This document shows positions 32,330 through 41,673 of a stretch of DNA of 64,000 bases, one piece after another (position 1 is the first letter of the stretch; each line of letters opens with the position of its first letter). The stretch comes from SB11 sp035906255. GTDB taxonomy: Bacteria; Bacteroidota; Bacteroidia; UBA8524. The stretch spans positions 248,001-312,000 of the forward strand of contig JAMIFM010000037.1 in assembly GCA_035906255.1 (NCBI GenBank), given 5' to 3'. Under the pieces are notes generated by a model. The model ran no database searches. It was not told the DNA's origin and saw only the letters and a list, made by a program, of their open reading frames with translations. Made by a program: the position numbers and the translations under genes.

Positions 32330-33740
32330 AAAGAGAATACATATTGACGATTTTTTCAGGCGGGGCTTGGGCAATATGCAATTGCCCGTAGACGGTAACG
32401 ATTGGTTTGCTATGCAAGCCTCGTTGGCTGCCGCCCAAAAACGTAGGAAACGTCGTGTAATGTGGCTGTGGGTGTTAGGTGTGTTGTTGATTTTGGGTAC
32501 AGGTACGGGTATTTATTTAGTGGGCAATGAAAAGTCTAACCCCGAGGTAATAGCGCAACAACAAACAACAGCGGCAGGGGAACAGCAAACAAATTCTAAT
32601 ACAGCCGCCACACACCCTAATAATGAAGGAACACAAATTCTACCTGCCGAAACTAATAGTGGCAGTTTGGGTTCGGACAATACTTCGTCTTCGGATTTAT
32701 TGCAATCAAAAGCAGAAAACACATCTCAATCACCAAAACAAAACAAAATACGGAAGCAATCGAGTAACAGCAAATCTTCGGGGAAAGAAGGGATTGACGG
32801 CAACTCTGGAGCAGATAAGGCAACGGATGTAAGTAGTAATAGCACTTCAACGGTAAGTGAAACTGAAAATACTGATGATGAAAAACCTGTTATGATTGAG
32901 GGGGATGAAACCCCAACAGCAGAAACAAAACCGTTGGTAATTGCTGCAAACGATACAACCCTGCCCCAAGAAGAGGATGCAGAGCCTTCATTGGCGAGAG
33001 TTGACAGCATCGAGCCTGAGCAAAAAGCAACAAAACACCCAACGCGTAGTAAACTTTCGCCTTTTAATATTGGTTTTAACCTATCGCCCACAGCATCAAT
33101 GTTTGCGGCTCAAAACCAAACCAAATATGGCAGCATACTACGCAACGGCACTAAAAGCGGATTGGCAATAGCTTCGCTGGTAACCATCAACTACAACATT
33201 AATAATTGGTCATTCGGTACAGGGCTTGGGGTCACCTCGGTAGCAACCCGCGGCAATTACCGCTATACCCATCAGGTGTACGATTCTGTTCCTGTATTAA
33301 ACCCCGGCGGGCAGGTAGTGGGATATTTTTACACCAACTTTAGGGATAGCAGTCAAAACCTAACTATCAATAGTCGCTATACATACATTACATTGCCTTT
33401 ACAAGTAAGTTATAACTTAGCATTTACTGATAAATTAGGGCTGCAATTGGGCGGTAGTATCCAGTTGCAACGGCTGGCGGGTGTTAGCGGAGAGGCAATA
33501 AGTCCCTTTAGTTTGTTTAGCGTTGATGTTACAAAACAAAAAAATGTTTTACGCAGGTGGAATGCAAGTATAGCCATACAGGCAGGGGCGTATTACAAAC
33601 TGAACCCGCAGTGGCAAATAAATGCAGGTTTACAGATGAGCCGTTTTACAAGCGGAGTATATAGCAATGCTATCGGCACAGTAATCCGGCCGCGTAATTT
33701 TGGGTTACATTTGGGGGTAAATTATAATTTAACGAAGTGA
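32322..33740 (+). CDS. Anti-sigma-like membrane anchor fused to outer-membrane beta-barrel
   Basis: A 472-residue protein. The first 40 residues (HIDDFFRRGLGNMQL, DWFAMQASLAAAQKRRK) resemble the cytoplasmic anti-sigma segment of Bacteroidota ECF partners. A single membrane helix (VMWLWVLGVLLILGTGTGIYL) and a 160-residue Ser/Thr/Asn-rich linker follow. The C-terminal 200 residues have alternating beta strands ending in LHLGVNYNLTK, an outer-membrane barrel-like end. The start is TTG at 32322, overlapping the sigma stop; ATG 32376 would cut off the conserved segment. Confidence 0.7.
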   Translation: MTKKRIHIDDFFRRGLGNMQLPVDGNDWFAMQASLAAAQKRRKRRVMWLWVLGVLLILGTGTGIYLVGNEKSNPEVIAQQQTTAAGEQQTNSNTAATHPNNEGTQILPAETNSGSLGSDNTSSSDLLQSKAENTSQSPKQNKIRKQSSNSKSSGKEGIDGNSGADKATDVSSNSTSTVSETENTDDEKPVMIEGDETPTAETKPLVIAANDTTLPQEEDAEPSLARVDSIEPEQKATKHPTRSKLSPFNIGFNLSPTASMFAAQNQTKYGSILRNGTKSGLAIASLVTINYNINNWSFGTGLGVTSVATRGNYRYTHQVYDSVPVLNPGGQVVGYFYTNFRDSSQNLTINSRYTYITLPLQVSYNLAFTDKLGLQLGGSIQLQRLAGVSGEAISPFSLFSVDVTKQKNVLRRWNASIAIQAGAYYKLNPQWQINAGLQMSRFTSGVYSNAIGTVIRPRNFGLHLGVNYNLTK

Positions 33741-33748
33741 ATCCGTTG

Positions 33749-36223
33749 ATGAAGTTTTTGAGGCTTACAAGTATAGTATTGTTGTTGGTAGTATTAGGTA
33801 CCCTGCATACTGCCGCACAAATATGGAAACCGCTTGGGCAGGGTTTTCAGCAAATTCCTGTTGCGGTTACCTCAACAAACGACAATATGTATTTTGCCTT
33901 TGTTGACTCAACCACCGCCCCAAATAACAATAAGATATTTGCGGTTGCCCGCTGGAACGGTTTTTTTTGGCAGGATTTATCAACGTTTGTAGCAGGGCCT
34001 GAATCGTATATTACTTCGGTAGAATGGTATAAAGATAAGCTATATGCAGGAGGTTTTTTTGATACGGTATTTTTTGCATCCTCAAGAACAGGGTTAATGA
34101 TGCTTGACGGGAAGAAATGGCTGAATGCTGCCCCACGCCGTATTGACGACCAAAATCCCGTGCGCATTAATGCTTTGAAGGTGTTTGACGGGGTTTTGTA
34201 TGCCGCAGGCGGATTTGTGCGTATTGATACCACAAGAGCCAACGGTATGGCAAAGTTTAACGGGGTGAAGTGGGACGTTGTTGACGGGTTTGAAGCAGGA
34301 GGGTTTGTTGGGCATGCACAAACGTTAGAAGTTTTTAATGATTCGTTATTTGTGGGCGGCAATTATACCCGCAGTTTAGGTAGTAAGCATGTTCCGTTAT
34401 TTAAAATAAAAGGCACTACTACGGTGGCTGATTCTTCGGGACCGTTTAATAGTATCAGTTTATTACAAAATGGTAAAACCGAATTAATGTCGGTGGGCTT
34501 GGGAGCTAACTTATCAAAAACCATTTATTCATACATAGGCGGAGGTTGGCACAACCGTAGCAAAGGTTTCCCTAATTTAAACCTTGCGGTATTTAGCGAT
34601 CTTGAGTTTTTTGATGATGAATTGTGGGCTTGCGGCTCGTTTAATACCTCACCCAAAAACAACAGTATTATTAAATGGTCGGATACCTCATGGCTTATTT
34701 TAGACGAGATTAACCTTGTTGGAGTAAGGTTTTTAAAGGCATTTAAAAACCGTTTTTTTGCTACCGGCAGTTTTTTAAATTTTGGCAGGATACAACTGAA
34801 CCGTGTGGCAGAGTTTGATAATGATTTGGCTATTATAGCAGGCAGGGTGTACCACGATGCAAACAATAACTGCCGCCGCGATTTGGGTGAACGTCCTTTA
34901 GCCGGGCAGGTGATACGCTTGTTTAATGGTTTGGTGGTGGGTTATACTGACAGGGAGGGGATTTACTTTTTTGCAGTACCCCGCAGCGGCACGTATCCCA
35001 TAACCGTATCACCCAAAAAATATTGGTCGTTAAGCTCGTGCAACCCAACCCAATACTTGTTTACTCCCTCCACAAACAATGTAATTTTTGATACTGCTGA
35101 TTTTGCATTGCGGCTTGACGGAAGTATTGAGGATGTAGGTATTAAAATATTACCCAATGCGGGTTACAAGGCTCGCAGGGGCATTACAGAGATGTACTCG
35201 CTAAGCTATAAGAACAACGGGGGTAAAGCCATTTTGCAAGGCAAGCTGAAACTTAAAATTGATACAGGGTTTAAAAACTTTACAGCATTTCCGCCGCCAC
35301 AATCAATAACAGGCGGGGTTGCGCAATGGGAGTTTAGCAGCCTTGACCCCGGTGAAGAAAAAACAATTTTGTTTAAAGGGAAAGTTGAGGGGGCATCAAC
35401 AGGGCAAATTGAGTTTTTGGCCGATGCAGGTAGTGTGAGCGATGCTTTTGGAAATGATAATTATGATACGCTGCAACAAACGGTGGATAATGATACGGAT
35501 ATTAACGGCAAGTATATTTTCCCTGAGCCTGATGCAGGCGACAGCGTAACGGTTTTTGACGTTAACAACGGGCAACAGGAGGTAGAATACCTGATACGGT
35601 TTGAGAATACTACTGATGACACAGTGAAAACGGTGGTGGTGGTTGATACGATTGATTTGAATCTTAGTATTGAATATATTCAGGAGTTGGGGGCAAGCCA
35701 CCCCTATACCACACAGGTAATAAATTTGCCGCCGCAATTGGGCAAAGGGGTGCTGGTGTGGACTTTTTCTAACATTAATTTGCCGCCCAACTTATTGCAC
35801 AGCAATGATTTTGTTGAGAACAGGGGGCATATACGGTTTAAAATACGTATGAGCGATAAAATAACCGCAGGAACGCTTGTGAAAAACAAGGCCGATGTGT
35901 GGTTTGATTTTGCCAATCAGCAAAGTACCAATAAGGTATATTGTATGATGGGTAGGCTGCAAAGTATTGATGTGTTGTCTGTAAGCAGTCAAAACATTGT
36001 GGTGTACCCTAATCCTGTGGCTACTTTGTTAACTGTGAGAGTACCTTTTGACGGGATGTACACAGCCACTGTTACTGATATGCAGGGTCGCACCTGCGTT
36101 GCCGCTCAAACTATTGCATCAGGCAAAGCTGATATTGATATTTCGAGGCTGGTACAGGGGGTATATTTCTTATCGGTTTCAACAGGAACAATGACAACAC
36201 ACACCAAGTTTGTGAAACAGTAA
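33749..36223 (+). CDS. T9SS-secreted multidomain surface protein
   Basis: An 824-residue exported protein. It has a signal peptide (MKFLRLTSIVLLLVVLGTLHTAAQ), then a 330-residue beta-propeller-like region with repeated LYAAGGF / LFVGGNYT / LWACGSFN blades. Next come an SdrD-B-like prealbumin domain (GRVYHDANNNCRRDLGERPL), a DUF11-type repeat (VEYLIRFENTTDDTVKTVVVV), and a type IX secretion sorting domain that starts VVYPNPVATLLTVRV and ends THTKFVKQ. The ATG 33749 starts the signal peptide; GTG 33737 overlaps the previous stop. It ends the sigma operon and is presumably a surface-exposed product of it. Confidence 0.85.
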   Translation: MKFLRLTSIVLLLVVLGTLHTAAQIWKPLGQGFQQIPVAVTSTNDNMYFAFVDSTTAPNNNKIFAVARWNGFFWQDLSTFVAGPESYITSVEWYKDKLYAGGFFDTVFFASSRTGLMMLDGKKWLNAAPRRIDDQNPVRINALKVFDGVLYAAGGFVRIDTTRANGMAKFNGVKWDVVDGFEAGGFVGHAQTLEVFNDSLFVGGNYTRSLGSKHVPLFKIKGTTTVADSSGPFNSISLLQNGKTELMSVGLGANLSKTIYSYIGGGWHNRSKGFPNLNLAVFSDLEFFDDELWACGSFNTSPKNNSIIKWSDTSWLILDEINLVGVRFLKAFKNRFFATGSFLNFGRIQLNRVAEFDNDLAIIAGRVYHDANNNCRRDLGERPLAGQVIRLFNGLVVGYTDREGIYFFAVPRSGTYPITVSPKKYWSLSSCNPTQYLFTPSTNNVIFDTADFALRLDGSIEDVGIKILPNAGYKARRGITEMYSLSYKNNGGKAILQGKLKLKIDTGFKNFTAFPPPQSITGGVAQWEFSSLDPGEEKTILFKGKVEGASTGQIEFLADAGSVSDAFGNDNYDTLQQTVDNDTDINGKYIFPEPDAGDSVTVFDVNNGQQEVEYLIRFENTTDDTVKTVVVVDTIDLNLSIEYIQELGASHPYTTQVINLPPQLGKGVLVWTFSNINLPPNLLHSNDFVENRGHIRFKIRMSDKITAGTLVKNKADVWFDFANQQSTNKVYCMMGRLQSIDVLSVSSQNIVVYPNPVATLLTVRVPFDGMYTATVTDMQGRTCVAAQTIASGKADIDISRLVQGVYFLSVSTGTMTTHTKFVKQ

Positions 36224-36247
36224 AGGCAACAGGCTTTTCAAGGGTGT

Positions 36248-37030
36248 TTAATCGATTTTGATTCCGAAGGCGATGTTTAAAAAGGGTCTGCTTGGTTGCC
36301 AAAAGATTTTTTGGTGTGGTTGAGTAGTAAATAAATCTATCATCGGGGTTGATTTTGGTTGGAGTCCGGTTTGTACAAGGATGGTTGCGTAGCGGGAAAT
36401 CTCTTTTTCATAAAAACACATCATGGTTAAAGATTTAATAGTTAACTGTGTTCTGCTTATTTGGTTTAGTATGTTAGGAATCCCTCTAAAACTCTTGTCA
36501 ATTTCAGTGTAACTATAGTTTTCGTAATTAATATAGTTGTGTTTAATTATAAGTCCGAATGTCCTTCTGCTTCCATCCCTTTTTAAATACTCATCGTTAC
36601 CGTGCCAATATAAACCGTATTGAAAATGCTTACCTGTGTAATTGCAACTGATAGAATAAAACTCTGCGCGGCTTGTACCTTTTTTATCGTCAAAATCGGT
36701 ATTGATGCTGCCTTTTGAGAGTGAAACCCCGGCAGTAACAAATACACGTTCATCTTCTACAGACCTTGTATAACCTGATAAACCACCCTCAAGGGATAAT
36801 TGGTTATGTTCGCCCAAAAATGCACCACCGTTTACTGCAAGATGTTTCAAAGGCGAGTAAGCAACCTGCGCCTCAATATGAGTACGGCCTGCGGCGGCAT
36901 TCACCTTCAATTGCTCAGCGTCGCTAAATGCGGTGGAATTAGGCATTTGAGGTATATGGGTATAAGTGTTAAAGGCACAACTGCTTGCAAACAGGGCTAA
37001 CAATAAATAAAACAGTAATTGTGGTTTCAT
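36248..37030 (-). CDS. Lipoprotein, paralog of 43912-44736
   Basis: A 260-residue lipoprotein with signal MKPQLLFYLLLALFASSC and the cysteine at 18. After the cysteine the pattern AFNTYTHIPQMPNS, then HIEAQVAYSPLKHLAVNGG, matches CSPFAYTYINPLPDT and HAQVSASPIKYVGITGG in the protein at 43912, so the two are paralogs. The body is beta-rich and may form a small barrel. No function is known. It converges with the T9SS gene (24 bases between stops). Confidence 0.65.
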   Translation of the reverse strand: MKPQLLFYLLLALFASSCAFNTYTHIPQMPNSTAFSDAEQLKVNAAAGRTHIEAQVAYSPLKHLAVNGGAFLGEHNQLSLEGGLSGYTRSVEDERVFVTAGVSLSKGSINTDFDDKKGTSRAEFYSISCNYTGKHFQYGLYWHGNDEYLKRDGSRRTFGLIIKHNYINYENYSYTEIDKSFRGIPNILNQISRTQLTIKSLTMMCFYEKEISRYATILVQTGLQPKSTPMIDLFTTQPHQKIFWQPSRPFLNIAFGIKID

Positions 37031-37049
37031 AGGCAGGTAGTAATAAAAT

Positions 37050-37076
37050 GGGGCAGCCCTTTTTGGGAGCCGCCCC
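37050..37076. repeat. GC-rich hairpin upstream of the lipoprotein gene
   Basis: GGGGC-AGCCC and GGGAGC-CGCCCC pair around TTTTT. It lies 20 bases upstream of the minus-strand start at 37030. It could be an mRNA leader structure or a terminator for stray transcription. Confidence 0.4.
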
Positions 37077-37209
37077 TTATGTTTTCATAGTTTGTGATAC
37101 AAAGGTGCGTGGCTTGTGCGGACTTTTTCAGGCAGTTTTTGCAAACGGTTAAAACGATTTTACGGAAAAATGCAAAAGCCTTGATTTTATTGAGGTTTAG
37201 CACATCAAT

Positions 37210-37241
37210 TTTGATTATCTGCTTTTATATAGCTATCTTTG
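37210..37241 (+). promoter_or_regulatory. Promoter of queD
   Basis: TTTG (37210-37213), 20 bases, then TATCTTTG (37234-37241), a near-ideal Bacteroidota promoter 34 bases before the queD ATG. Confidence 0.7.
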
Positions 37242-37275
37242 CAAACTTTTTTGTAACAACGGATAACCTACAGCA

Positions 37276-37707
37276 ATGGCTGAGAAACCTAAATTACTTT
37301 ATATAACCCGCAAGGAGCATTTTAATGCTGCGCACAAACTGTACAATCCTAATTGGACGGAGGAACAGAATGATACGGTTTTTGGCCGATGCGCCAATAA
37401 GAACTGGCACGGACACAATTTTGAGTTGTTTGTAACTGTAAAGGGGCATCCTAACCCCGATACGGGTTTTATTATCGACTTGAAGGTGTTGAAAACGATT
37501 ATTCGTGACCGTGTGATTGATAAGCTTGACCACCGCAACATTAACGAGGATGTTGATTTTATGCGCGGAAAAATGGCGAGTATTGAAAATATTGTAGTGG
37601 AGATTTGGAACCAATTGGATGCCCCCATTGGTGGGCACGGATGCCAACTACACTATTTGAAATTGGTGGAAACCGAACGCAATTTTGTTGAATACTATGG
37701 AGAATAA
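37276..37707 (+). CDS. queD: 6-pyruvoyl-tetrahydropterin synthase / 6-carboxy-tetrahydropterin synthase
   Basis: A 143-residue enzyme of the PTPS/QueD family acting on dihydroneopterin triphosphate. The zinc ligands are His20 (HFNAAHKLY), His45 and His47 (NWHGHNFEL). The catalytic Cys39 is in FGRCANKN, followed by DHRNINEDVDF and the C-terminal ETERNFVEYYGE. QueD makes the queuosine and 7-deazaguanine precursor. A tetrahydrobiopterin or tetrahydromonapterin role is the alternative and cannot be excluded, because no other que gene is nearby. Confidence 0.85.
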   Translation: MAEKPKLLYITRKEHFNAAHKLYNPNWTEEQNDTVFGRCANKNWHGHNFELFVTVKGHPNPDTGFIIDLKVLKTIIRDRVIDKLDHRNINEDVDFMRGKMASIENIVVEIWNQLDAPIGGHGCQLHYLKLVETERNFVEYYGE

Positions 37708-37912
37708 ACCCAAAATACCCGTTTACGACCGCGAACCCAGTCCTAAGGCGTTTAAGCGTTCGATACTGATTACCATGGTATTTATTGTGTTTTACGGTGG
37801 TTTCCTTATCTGGAAAAACTACTACAAAGAGGGTGCTGAGCCTCCCATACAACGCAAGCAGCTTTCTGTTCCCCAGCCTTTGCAGGAAGATACTTCGGCT
37901 AAGAAGCAGTAG
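37697..37912 (+). CDS. Small single-pass membrane protein
   Basis: A 71-residue protein: a basic N terminus (ENKPKIPVYDREPSPKAFKR), one membrane helix (SILITMVFIVFYGGFLIW) and a short polar tail. Its ATG overlaps queD by 11 bases, so it is translated from the same mRNA. No family was recognised. The longer frame from 37685 adds four residues inside queD. Confidence 0.6.
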   Translation: MENKPKIPVYDREPSPKAFKRSILITMVFIVFYGGFLIWKNYYKEGAEPPIQRKQLSVPQPLQEDTSAKKQ

Positions 37913-38172
37913 CGGTATTTTTTCATTCGCAATTTTCTTTGCCGTTACTTTTTGTTCGGGTAAAAAGTAACCAAAAAGCCCGCCACGAAAACCAAATTTA
38001 AGTTTTCGCACGGCATCGTGTATCCCACAGCATAAGAACTTAAATTTCACACTTTTCGTGGACATCAGCCGCACAGTGGGCAGGAAATCTGAGCGACTTT
38101 TCTCCGGTTTGCATAAGATTATTCTCTGTGGTTTTACTTACACATTTCATCAATGCTGGTTACCTTAGCGGC

Positions 38173-38970
38173 ATGAATTACGAAAAGTTGTGCCGTGAGG
38201 CCATTGAGGTGGTTGAAGAGGCGGGAGCTTTTATCCGCAAGGAGTTTGCGGGTTTTGACCGCATGGCTACTGAGGAGAAGAGCTTGAACCAATTGGTGAG
38301 TTATGTGGATGTGACGGCCGAGAAAATACTGGTAGAGGGGCTTGACCAATTGATAGAGGATTGCGGGTTTATTACTGAAGAAAACACGATTGCCCAAACG
38401 GAGGGCCATAAATACCGCTGGGTGGTTGACCCGCTTGACGGAACAACCAATTTTATACACGGTATTCCTGTGTTTTCTGTAAGTGTGGGGTTGCTTGAGG
38501 AAGAAAAGCTGGTGATGGGCATTGTGTATGAGGTGTGTAAGGATGAGTGTTTTTATGCTTGGAAAGATTCAGCAGCGTATCTGAACGGTACTGAGATTAA
38601 AGTATCACCTGTGAATGCGTTGAAAGACTCACTATTGGCAACAGGTTTCCCTTATTATGAGTTTGACGGCATGGACGGCTATGTGAATAGTTTGCGCCAC
38701 TATATGAAGGCCACACGCGGCTTACGCCGTATGGGCAGTGCTGCTATTGATTTGGCTTACACTGCCGCAGGCCGTTTTGAAGGCTTTTTTGAAATGGGTC
38801 TTAGCCCTTGGGATGTGGCCGCGGGTGCATTTATCGTGCAGCAGGCTGGCGGCAAGGTGGTTGATTTTTCGGGCAAGGGAAATTATCTTTTCGGTAAAGA
38901 AATTGTAGCGTGCTGCCCCGGCGTTTATAAGGAGTTTTACGGGGTAATTAAGGATAATTTTAAGAAATAA
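38173..38970 (+). CDS. suhB: Inositol monophosphatase family protein
   Basis: A 265-residue Li+-sensitive-type phosphatase. The metal-binding motifs are complete: FITEENT with a Glu, WVVDPLDGTTNFIHG (Asp-Pro-Leu-Asp), and SPWDVAAGAFIVQQAGG near the C terminus. Family members hydrolyse myo-inositol-1-phosphate or similar sugar phosphates, and SuhB also binds the rRNA transcription complex in enteric bacteria. The start MNYEKLCREAIEVVEEAGAF fits; the longer frame from 38128 lacks family features. Confidence 0.88.
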   Translation: MNYEKLCREAIEVVEEAGAFIRKEFAGFDRMATEEKSLNQLVSYVDVTAEKILVEGLDQLIEDCGFITEENTIAQTEGHKYRWVVDPLDGTTNFIHGIPVFSVSVGLLEEEKLVMGIVYEVCKDECFYAWKDSAAYLNGTEIKVSPVNALKDSLLATGFPYYEFDGMDGYVNSLRHYMKATRGLRRMGSAAIDLAYTAAGRFEGFFEMGLSPWDVAAGAFIVQQAGGKVVDFSGKGNYLFGKEIVACCPGVYKEFYGVIKDNFKK

Positions 38971-38978
38971 GTTGTCTT

Positions 38979-40301
38979 TTGAGCAATGCCCGTAAATACC
39001 TGCTGTTTATAACCCTGTTGCATGCAGTGTTTTTTGTGCTGGCATTGTACAAAGGCAATATACAATTGCCTGATAGTGGAGATTATATTTGGCAAGCAAA
39101 GAATTTTGAAGCCACAGGCAGCTTTTATGCTAACGACCCAACCCAACCTATAAAAATTGATTATTACAGCAAACGCCCGCCCTTATACGGGCTGTTTATT
39201 TGGGCAGTTACCAGCATTTTCGGGTCGTTGTATGTGGTGCTGTTACTGCAAAATATCATCAGTATTTTTTGCGCGTGGCTGGTATATAAAATATTGCGTG
39301 ATGATTTCGGGATAGCAAAACCGGCCCTTTGGGCGGGGATATTATGGCTGGTTTTTCCTAACCAACTGTTATATGCCAATATGGTGATGAGCGAAACCCT
39401 TTTGCAGGCATTGCTTATAGGGGCATTTTATTGTTTTCTCCGTTATTTAAAAACAAATAAACAATATTGGATAATGGGCAATATCGCATTGCTTACGTTG
39501 GCACTGCTTACCAAACCCGTAATGCTGTATTTTTGGGTAATTAATCTGGCCGTACTTTTATTTTTTGCTACCAAAAAAAGACAATACCTGTTGCCACTAA
39601 CTGTGGTTATGCTGCCGCTGGCTGCCTACTGGTGGAGCGGGGTAAACTACCGCCAAACAGGGTACAGGCATTATTCATCCATTACCCACGTTAATTTAAA
39701 GGATTATAACACTAAATACTTTTTGTTTGCCAAGTATGGCAGCGAGTATGGTGACAGTGTAATTGCGGTGATTGATTCTGCCGTTGTGAAAAAGGGTAGT
39801 TATGCGCAGCAATGCGAATACATTAAAGATACGTGCAAACAAATTTTATTGAGTGATGTGCCCGCATACGGCAAGTTTCATGCAAGGGGGATGCTTAATT
39901 TTATGGCCGACCCCGGCAGGTATGATTACGTGAGCTTTTTTAATATTCCCCAAACGGACGGGTTGGGTTTGCTGCATTACATCAGCAAGGGGGATATGGG
40001 CGAGTTGAAACGCTTTATCAAAACGCAGCCTCTCGCATTAATTGCTGTGCTACTGTTGCAAATGGTTGCCAATACGCTGGTGTTGTTACTTTGCACAGTA
40101 TATTTATTTACTAAAACCCCTTTGTTGCCCAAAATATACCTGTTGGTTATGGCAGGGTATATTTGGTTTCTTACGGGGCCAATAGGCAGTGCAAGGTTTA
40201 AAGTGCCTATCTATCCGCTGCTGGTGATAGCAGTGGTGGTTGCTGTGTATAATAGTAAGCCGTTAATTAAAAAAATCAAAATCGGCCAGCAAAATCCCTA
40301 A
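38979..40301 (+). CDS. PMT/ArnT-like membrane glycosyltransferase
   Basis: A 440-residue integral membrane protein with about ten to twelve helices. An early acidic loop, LPDSGDYIWQAKNF, and Arg-Pro-Pro in YSKRPPLYGLFIW are typical of the GT-C fold (mannosyl/arabinosyl transferases using lipid-linked sugars). Asp in the first loop is the likely catalytic base. The start may be TTG at 38979, 8 bases after suhB. The last 39 bases overlap the convergent gene at 40263. Substrate unknown. Confidence 0.72.
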   Translation: MSNARKYLLFITLLHAVFFVLALYKGNIQLPDSGDYIWQAKNFEATGSFYANDPTQPIKIDYYSKRPPLYGLFIWAVTSIFGSLYVVLLLQNIISIFCAWLVYKILRDDFGIAKPALWAGILWLVFPNQLLYANMVMSETLLQALLIGAFYCFLRYLKTNKQYWIMGNIALLTLALLTKPVMLYFWVINLAVLLFFATKKRQYLLPLTVVMLPLAAYWWSGVNYRQTGYRHYSSITHVNLKDYNTKYFLFAKYGSEYGDSVIAVIDSAVVKKGSYAQQCEYIKDTCKQILLSDVPAYGKFHARGMLNFMADPGRYDYVSFFNIPQTDGLGLLHYISKGDMGELKRFIKTQPLALIAVLLLQMVANTLVLLLCTVYLFTKTPLLPKIYLLVMAGYIWFLTGPIGSARFKVPIYPLLVIAVVVAVYNSKPLIKKIKIGQQNP

Positions 40302-41549
40302 TCTAAAACCGAAATATACCTGACTGAATGTTTCTTGGCCGGGCTGTTTCAGCCTTGCATCACTAATAATCCTGTTTTCAATGGTGGCACCAAGACTTAC
40401 CCCGCTGTTTGTAATTAATTGAACCGATGCCCCGATGGTTGATTTGGCAGAATAAGTAAACTGTACAGGGGTAATAATGGCGTGCCCTATTTTTCCTACT
40501 TTTTGCCGCAGGGCTAAATGGAATGAAAAATACGGCGAGACAACGCGATTAAAGCTACCTGTATATACTTGGTAGCTGCGGGTGGTGGCAGCTTGTGATT
40601 TTGTGGCTGTTTTTGCTGTATCGTAGGCCATGGGTGCAAGGGCTTCAAAATTATCAAGCATGGTTTGCCCTATTTGGTATCCTAAAAAAACACGGTTGCC
40701 AAAACAATGGCTGCCCCCTAAGGCAACAAAGCCTGTGGTGATATCATTAAAAATAACGTTGATAGCATTGTTTTGAGAGTCAATTTGGTGAAAACCATTG
40801 TGTTTTAATCCTGCCGTAAGGTATAATATGTTCTGTACAAATGGCCGTGCCGGTTTATCAATAATTTGTTTTTGCAGGATAATTTGGTTGTGCTTTTGTT
40901 TTAAATCCGAATATTCAGTAAAAAGATTGCTAAAATCACTGCCTGCGTTTAACAATGAAATAACTTCATAGTAAAACTCATTGGGGGTTACAGTTTTGGC
41001 ATAAGCAAACCACACAAGTTTCAGTTGTTCTAAATTTGGTTCTATTGAAAAGAATAATTGTTTTAATGTATCGGTTTGGGCAGGGTATTTTCTTGCTAAA
41101 TCTTTCAGCATGGAGCTTAAATAACTGCTGTCTTTTACCAAAGCATTCATTCTGTTAGTAAGGCGTGCATCTTCTTCTTCCAAAAGTGCCCAATATTCGG
41201 CACGGGGTTTATAACGGTTAATAAAGTTGTTGGTTTTGCATAAGCCTACGGTAAAGGCGGCAGATGCTTGGGGGGCTGTAATCCCGTTGTTTAAAAAGGC
41301 TGCCATGCCTGCTCTGTCAGAGCCGTTTACTGTTACCCCGAAAAGGGTGGATTGTCGGTAATACAGGTTATCGTCAAATGCAAAAAACGATGCCCCGAAA
41401 TTGGCATTCACTACATCGGCATAAGCGTTTCCGCCTTGGTGCACAATGGGCGAGTTTCCGCTAATATCAGTACCGAGGGTTTGTGATTTTAGAGGATGAA
41501 TAATAAAGGCGATGGTTATGGTAAGGAGGAATGAAATGCAATTTTTCAT
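40263..41549 (-). CDS. Secreted/outer-membrane protein of unknown function
   Basis: A 428-residue exported protein: signal peptide MKNCISFLLTITIAFIIHPLKSQ, an N-terminal beta region, a helical middle (about 105-215, RLTNRMNALVKDSSYLSSML, LARKYPAQTDTLKQL) and a C-terminal beta-strand series ending YFGFRLGILLADFDFFN, like an outer-membrane barrel end. No family was recognised. It overlaps the plus-strand membrane gene tail-to-tail by 39 bases. Confidence 0.6.
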   Translation of the reverse strand: MKNCISFLLTITIAFIIHPLKSQTLGTDISGNSPIVHQGGNAYADVVNANFGASFFAFDDNLYYRQSTLFGVTVNGSDRAGMAAFLNNGITAPQASAAFTVGLCKTNNFINRYKPRAEYWALLEEEDARLTNRMNALVKDSSYLSSMLKDLARKYPAQTDTLKQLFFSIEPNLEQLKLVWFAYAKTVTPNEFYYEVISLLNAGSDFSNLFTEYSDLKQKHNQIILQKQIIDKPARPFVQNILYLTAGLKHNGFHQIDSQNNAINVIFNDITTGFVALGGSHCFGNRVFLGYQIGQTMLDNFEALAPMAYDTAKTATKSQAATTRSYQVYTGSFNRVVSPYFSFHLALRQKVGKIGHAIITPVQFTYSAKSTIGASVQLITNSGVSLGATIENRIISDARLKQPGQETFSQVYFGFRLGILLADFDFFN

Positions 41550-41642
41550 ATACTCAATAATACGGAAAATATGGTAATATATCCTTCGGCAGGCTCAGGA
41601 TTTCGGCAAGCGTAGGGCTTCTGCAAACTCAGGACACCTCGA

Positions 41643-41673
41643 GCTTGCCGAGAGGCCGAAGCTTGCCGAGAGG
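41643..41673. repeat. Direct repeat GCTTGCCGAGAGG, two copies
   Basis: Exact 13-base copies at 41643-41655 and 41661-41673, inside a spacer that also holds AGGCTCAGGATTTCGGCAAG. This type of repeat is common in intergenic DNA of the phylum. It lies just after the stop of 41674-42831. Confidence 0.6.

Noticed and set aside
37094..37306. 70-codon plus-strand frame with a hydrophobic stretch upstream of queD
   Set aside because: It runs over the good queD promoter (37210-37241) and into queD in another frame; no ribosome site or family.
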